Source of the DNA: Fistularia commersonii
Lineage: Eukaryota; Chordata; Actinopteri; Syngnathiformes; Fistulariidae
NCBI GenBank assembly: GCA_037954325.1
Contig: JBBMNZ010000018.1
Location: 16,155,001 to 16,219,000, forward strand
Length of the DNA stretch: 64,000 nt
Reading direction: 5' to 3'
This document shows, piece by piece, positions 62,561-64,000 of the stretch. Position 1 is the first letter of the stretch. The number at the start of each line of letters is the position of its first letter. The translations under genes and the position numbers were made by a program. The notes beneath the pieces are model-generated. The model was not told the origin of the DNA. It was given only the letters and a program-made list of their open reading frames with translations, and searched no databases.

Positions 62561-64000
62561 CCCCCTCTCAGAGCGCCGTCACCTGGTCGGGGAAACTCGC
62601 GGTCCTCCATCTACTGGGGCGCCTCGCCAGCTGTCCATCATCGCTGCTTCTTTTATGAAAATGACAGCGGTTGTAGCGCCGTTTCCGCTATTAGCATGTA
62701 GCTGTTAGCTCCACCGGTACTAGCCTCTGCCTCCCACCCCTCCGTCCATCCGTCTCGCTGGTTCTCTCCGTTCGTGGCCGCCCACATTGACCTGGGATCC
62801 GTCCTGGGTTTCCTTGCCGCTGCCTCCCTGCGCTCGCTCACGGGGGAACGCCAGATTTCTGTGGACCATCTTGAAGAGTGTGGTCCACATCTGCACCGCT
62901 TGGGAAGTGCCATCAGACACCCGGCTTATGAATGAAAATCTATATCAGGGAATTCTGACTGGACTTGAGTGTCGGCAGGTACGGCATTTTAACTAATCCA
63001 CCTTTGTTTCAACCAGATTTAATTCTAATGTAGTAAGAAAACAAAGATTCCGGCGGATTAAATTAGAGTGTAAAACACTCAGGGAGAGTGGGAATGATTA
63101 AACTCCCTTCAGATATCAAATTATAGCGAGGAGCTCGTGATCGGATGTCTGCCTTGCACAAATTGATTCACTGAGCAGGCGGTTAGGAAATGACTGCGAA
63201 TGGTTTCAGAGGTTTCTCCCCTCGGGGCGCGGCCACCACCGCTTAGCTTGCGTTAAGGGAGGGCGGAGTTAGCAAAGCTCACCCCTCGGCTCACTGGTGC
63301 AGCGTGAGGAATCAAACTTTAACTCCCTCGGATGCATCAGAACATTTCTGCGGCTACCGGAGGTGGGCGGCTGGACGAGTGAATGCCCGAGGCGTGGGCT
63401 ACATTCCCTAGTGGACTCTCCTGTGGTGGAGTAGAAGAGCAAGCGAGCCAGGAGGCCTCAACGGCACCGCCGCCGCTCCCCGAAGACGGCTGCTGTTCAA
63501 GGTGACGTCCGCCGAACTCGTCGGTAACTCAAGCTCGAAAACCGATCGGAGAACCGGCCGGGTCTCCGCACAGAACGGACAGCAGAACATGGATGCTACC
63601 CGGGGTTCACCTAAGTGCACATGGTCACCATCAACAAACGGCGTCATCCCTTCATGAAATGTGCACGCCGAGCGCTGAATTCATTTCCCCGGATCTCCAG
63701 TACCGACCGCACATGTTAAATTTAGAAGTCATAAGCGTTCATTTTCCTCTGGGTTCGGAAATTAGCCGCACAAATGACTAAATTGGGGAATTTACTGCAA
63801 ACAAAGCAGCGATCGTTCCTCCTCGGGCCGGGAGATGACCGGTGCAAGATACGAGTAGCGCTCGGACCAAAACCCCGCATCGTCGCAATTTCGCCAAACG
63901 AACCAGACTTCCCGTAGCATCTGCAGTCAGCGGGAGAGCAAATCTCATTTTGCAATTGAGCCACTTTGTTTTCCCTTCCCTCCCCTCTTCGGTGATTGGA

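Overview
The window is vertebrate genomic DNA, most probably from a teleost fish. It has long introns with GT-AG splice sites, one multi-exon vertebrate gene, fish-type retrotransposon tails and a very high density of (CA)n/(GT)n microsatellites (about 45 arrays in 64 kb). There are no operons, and almost every long open reading frame is a shadow of low-complexity or repeat DNA. The species cannot be fixed from the sequence alone.

Two real loci are supported. The first is dph1 on the minus strand. It encodes the catalytic subunit that starts diphthamide synthesis on elongation factor 2. Ten coding exons run from 58769 down to a stop codon at 31705-31707, followed by a 3' UTR with a poly(A) signal at 31291-31296. 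All splice phases agree and the ten exons join into about 339 residues. The three cysteines expected to hold the iron-sulfur cluster are present. The first quarter of the protein is not in the window, so its exons must lie beyond position 64000.

The second is the mir-212/mir-132 microRNA cluster on the plus strand (27323-27592), converging on the 3' end of dph1. The mir-132 3p arm is identical to the human one, and so is the mir-212 5p arm. Upstream is a CpG-rich block (25380-26800) with two candidate promoters, each with CRE-like sites: a TATA promoter followed by an exon and a perfect splice donor at 25670/25671, and a CCAAT/TTAAA promoter near 26400. Between the second promoter and the hairpins lie two near-identical REST/NRSF (RE1) sites in inverted orientation (26536-26556 and 26744-26764). 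CREB activation and REST repression of miR-132/212 are established in mammals, so this looks like the same switch in fish. The gene order matches human 17p13.3, where MIR212/MIR132 lie beside DPH1 in convergent orientation. OVCA2 and HIC1, the other human neighbours, were not found.

Layout: 1-25380 is gene-free flank with LINE fragments, microsatellites and a few candidate regulatory stretches. 25380-27600 holds the microRNA control region and hairpins. 27600-31270 is the convergent intergenic gap. 31270-58769 is dph1, whose introns hold a Penelope-like relic, MITE-like DNA transposons, an AT-rich higher-order minisatellite (41170-42080), a 27-bp minisatellite (46625-46774) and copies of dispersed fish repeats. 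58770-64000 is the 5' intron or flank of dph1, with candidate conserved non-coding blocks.
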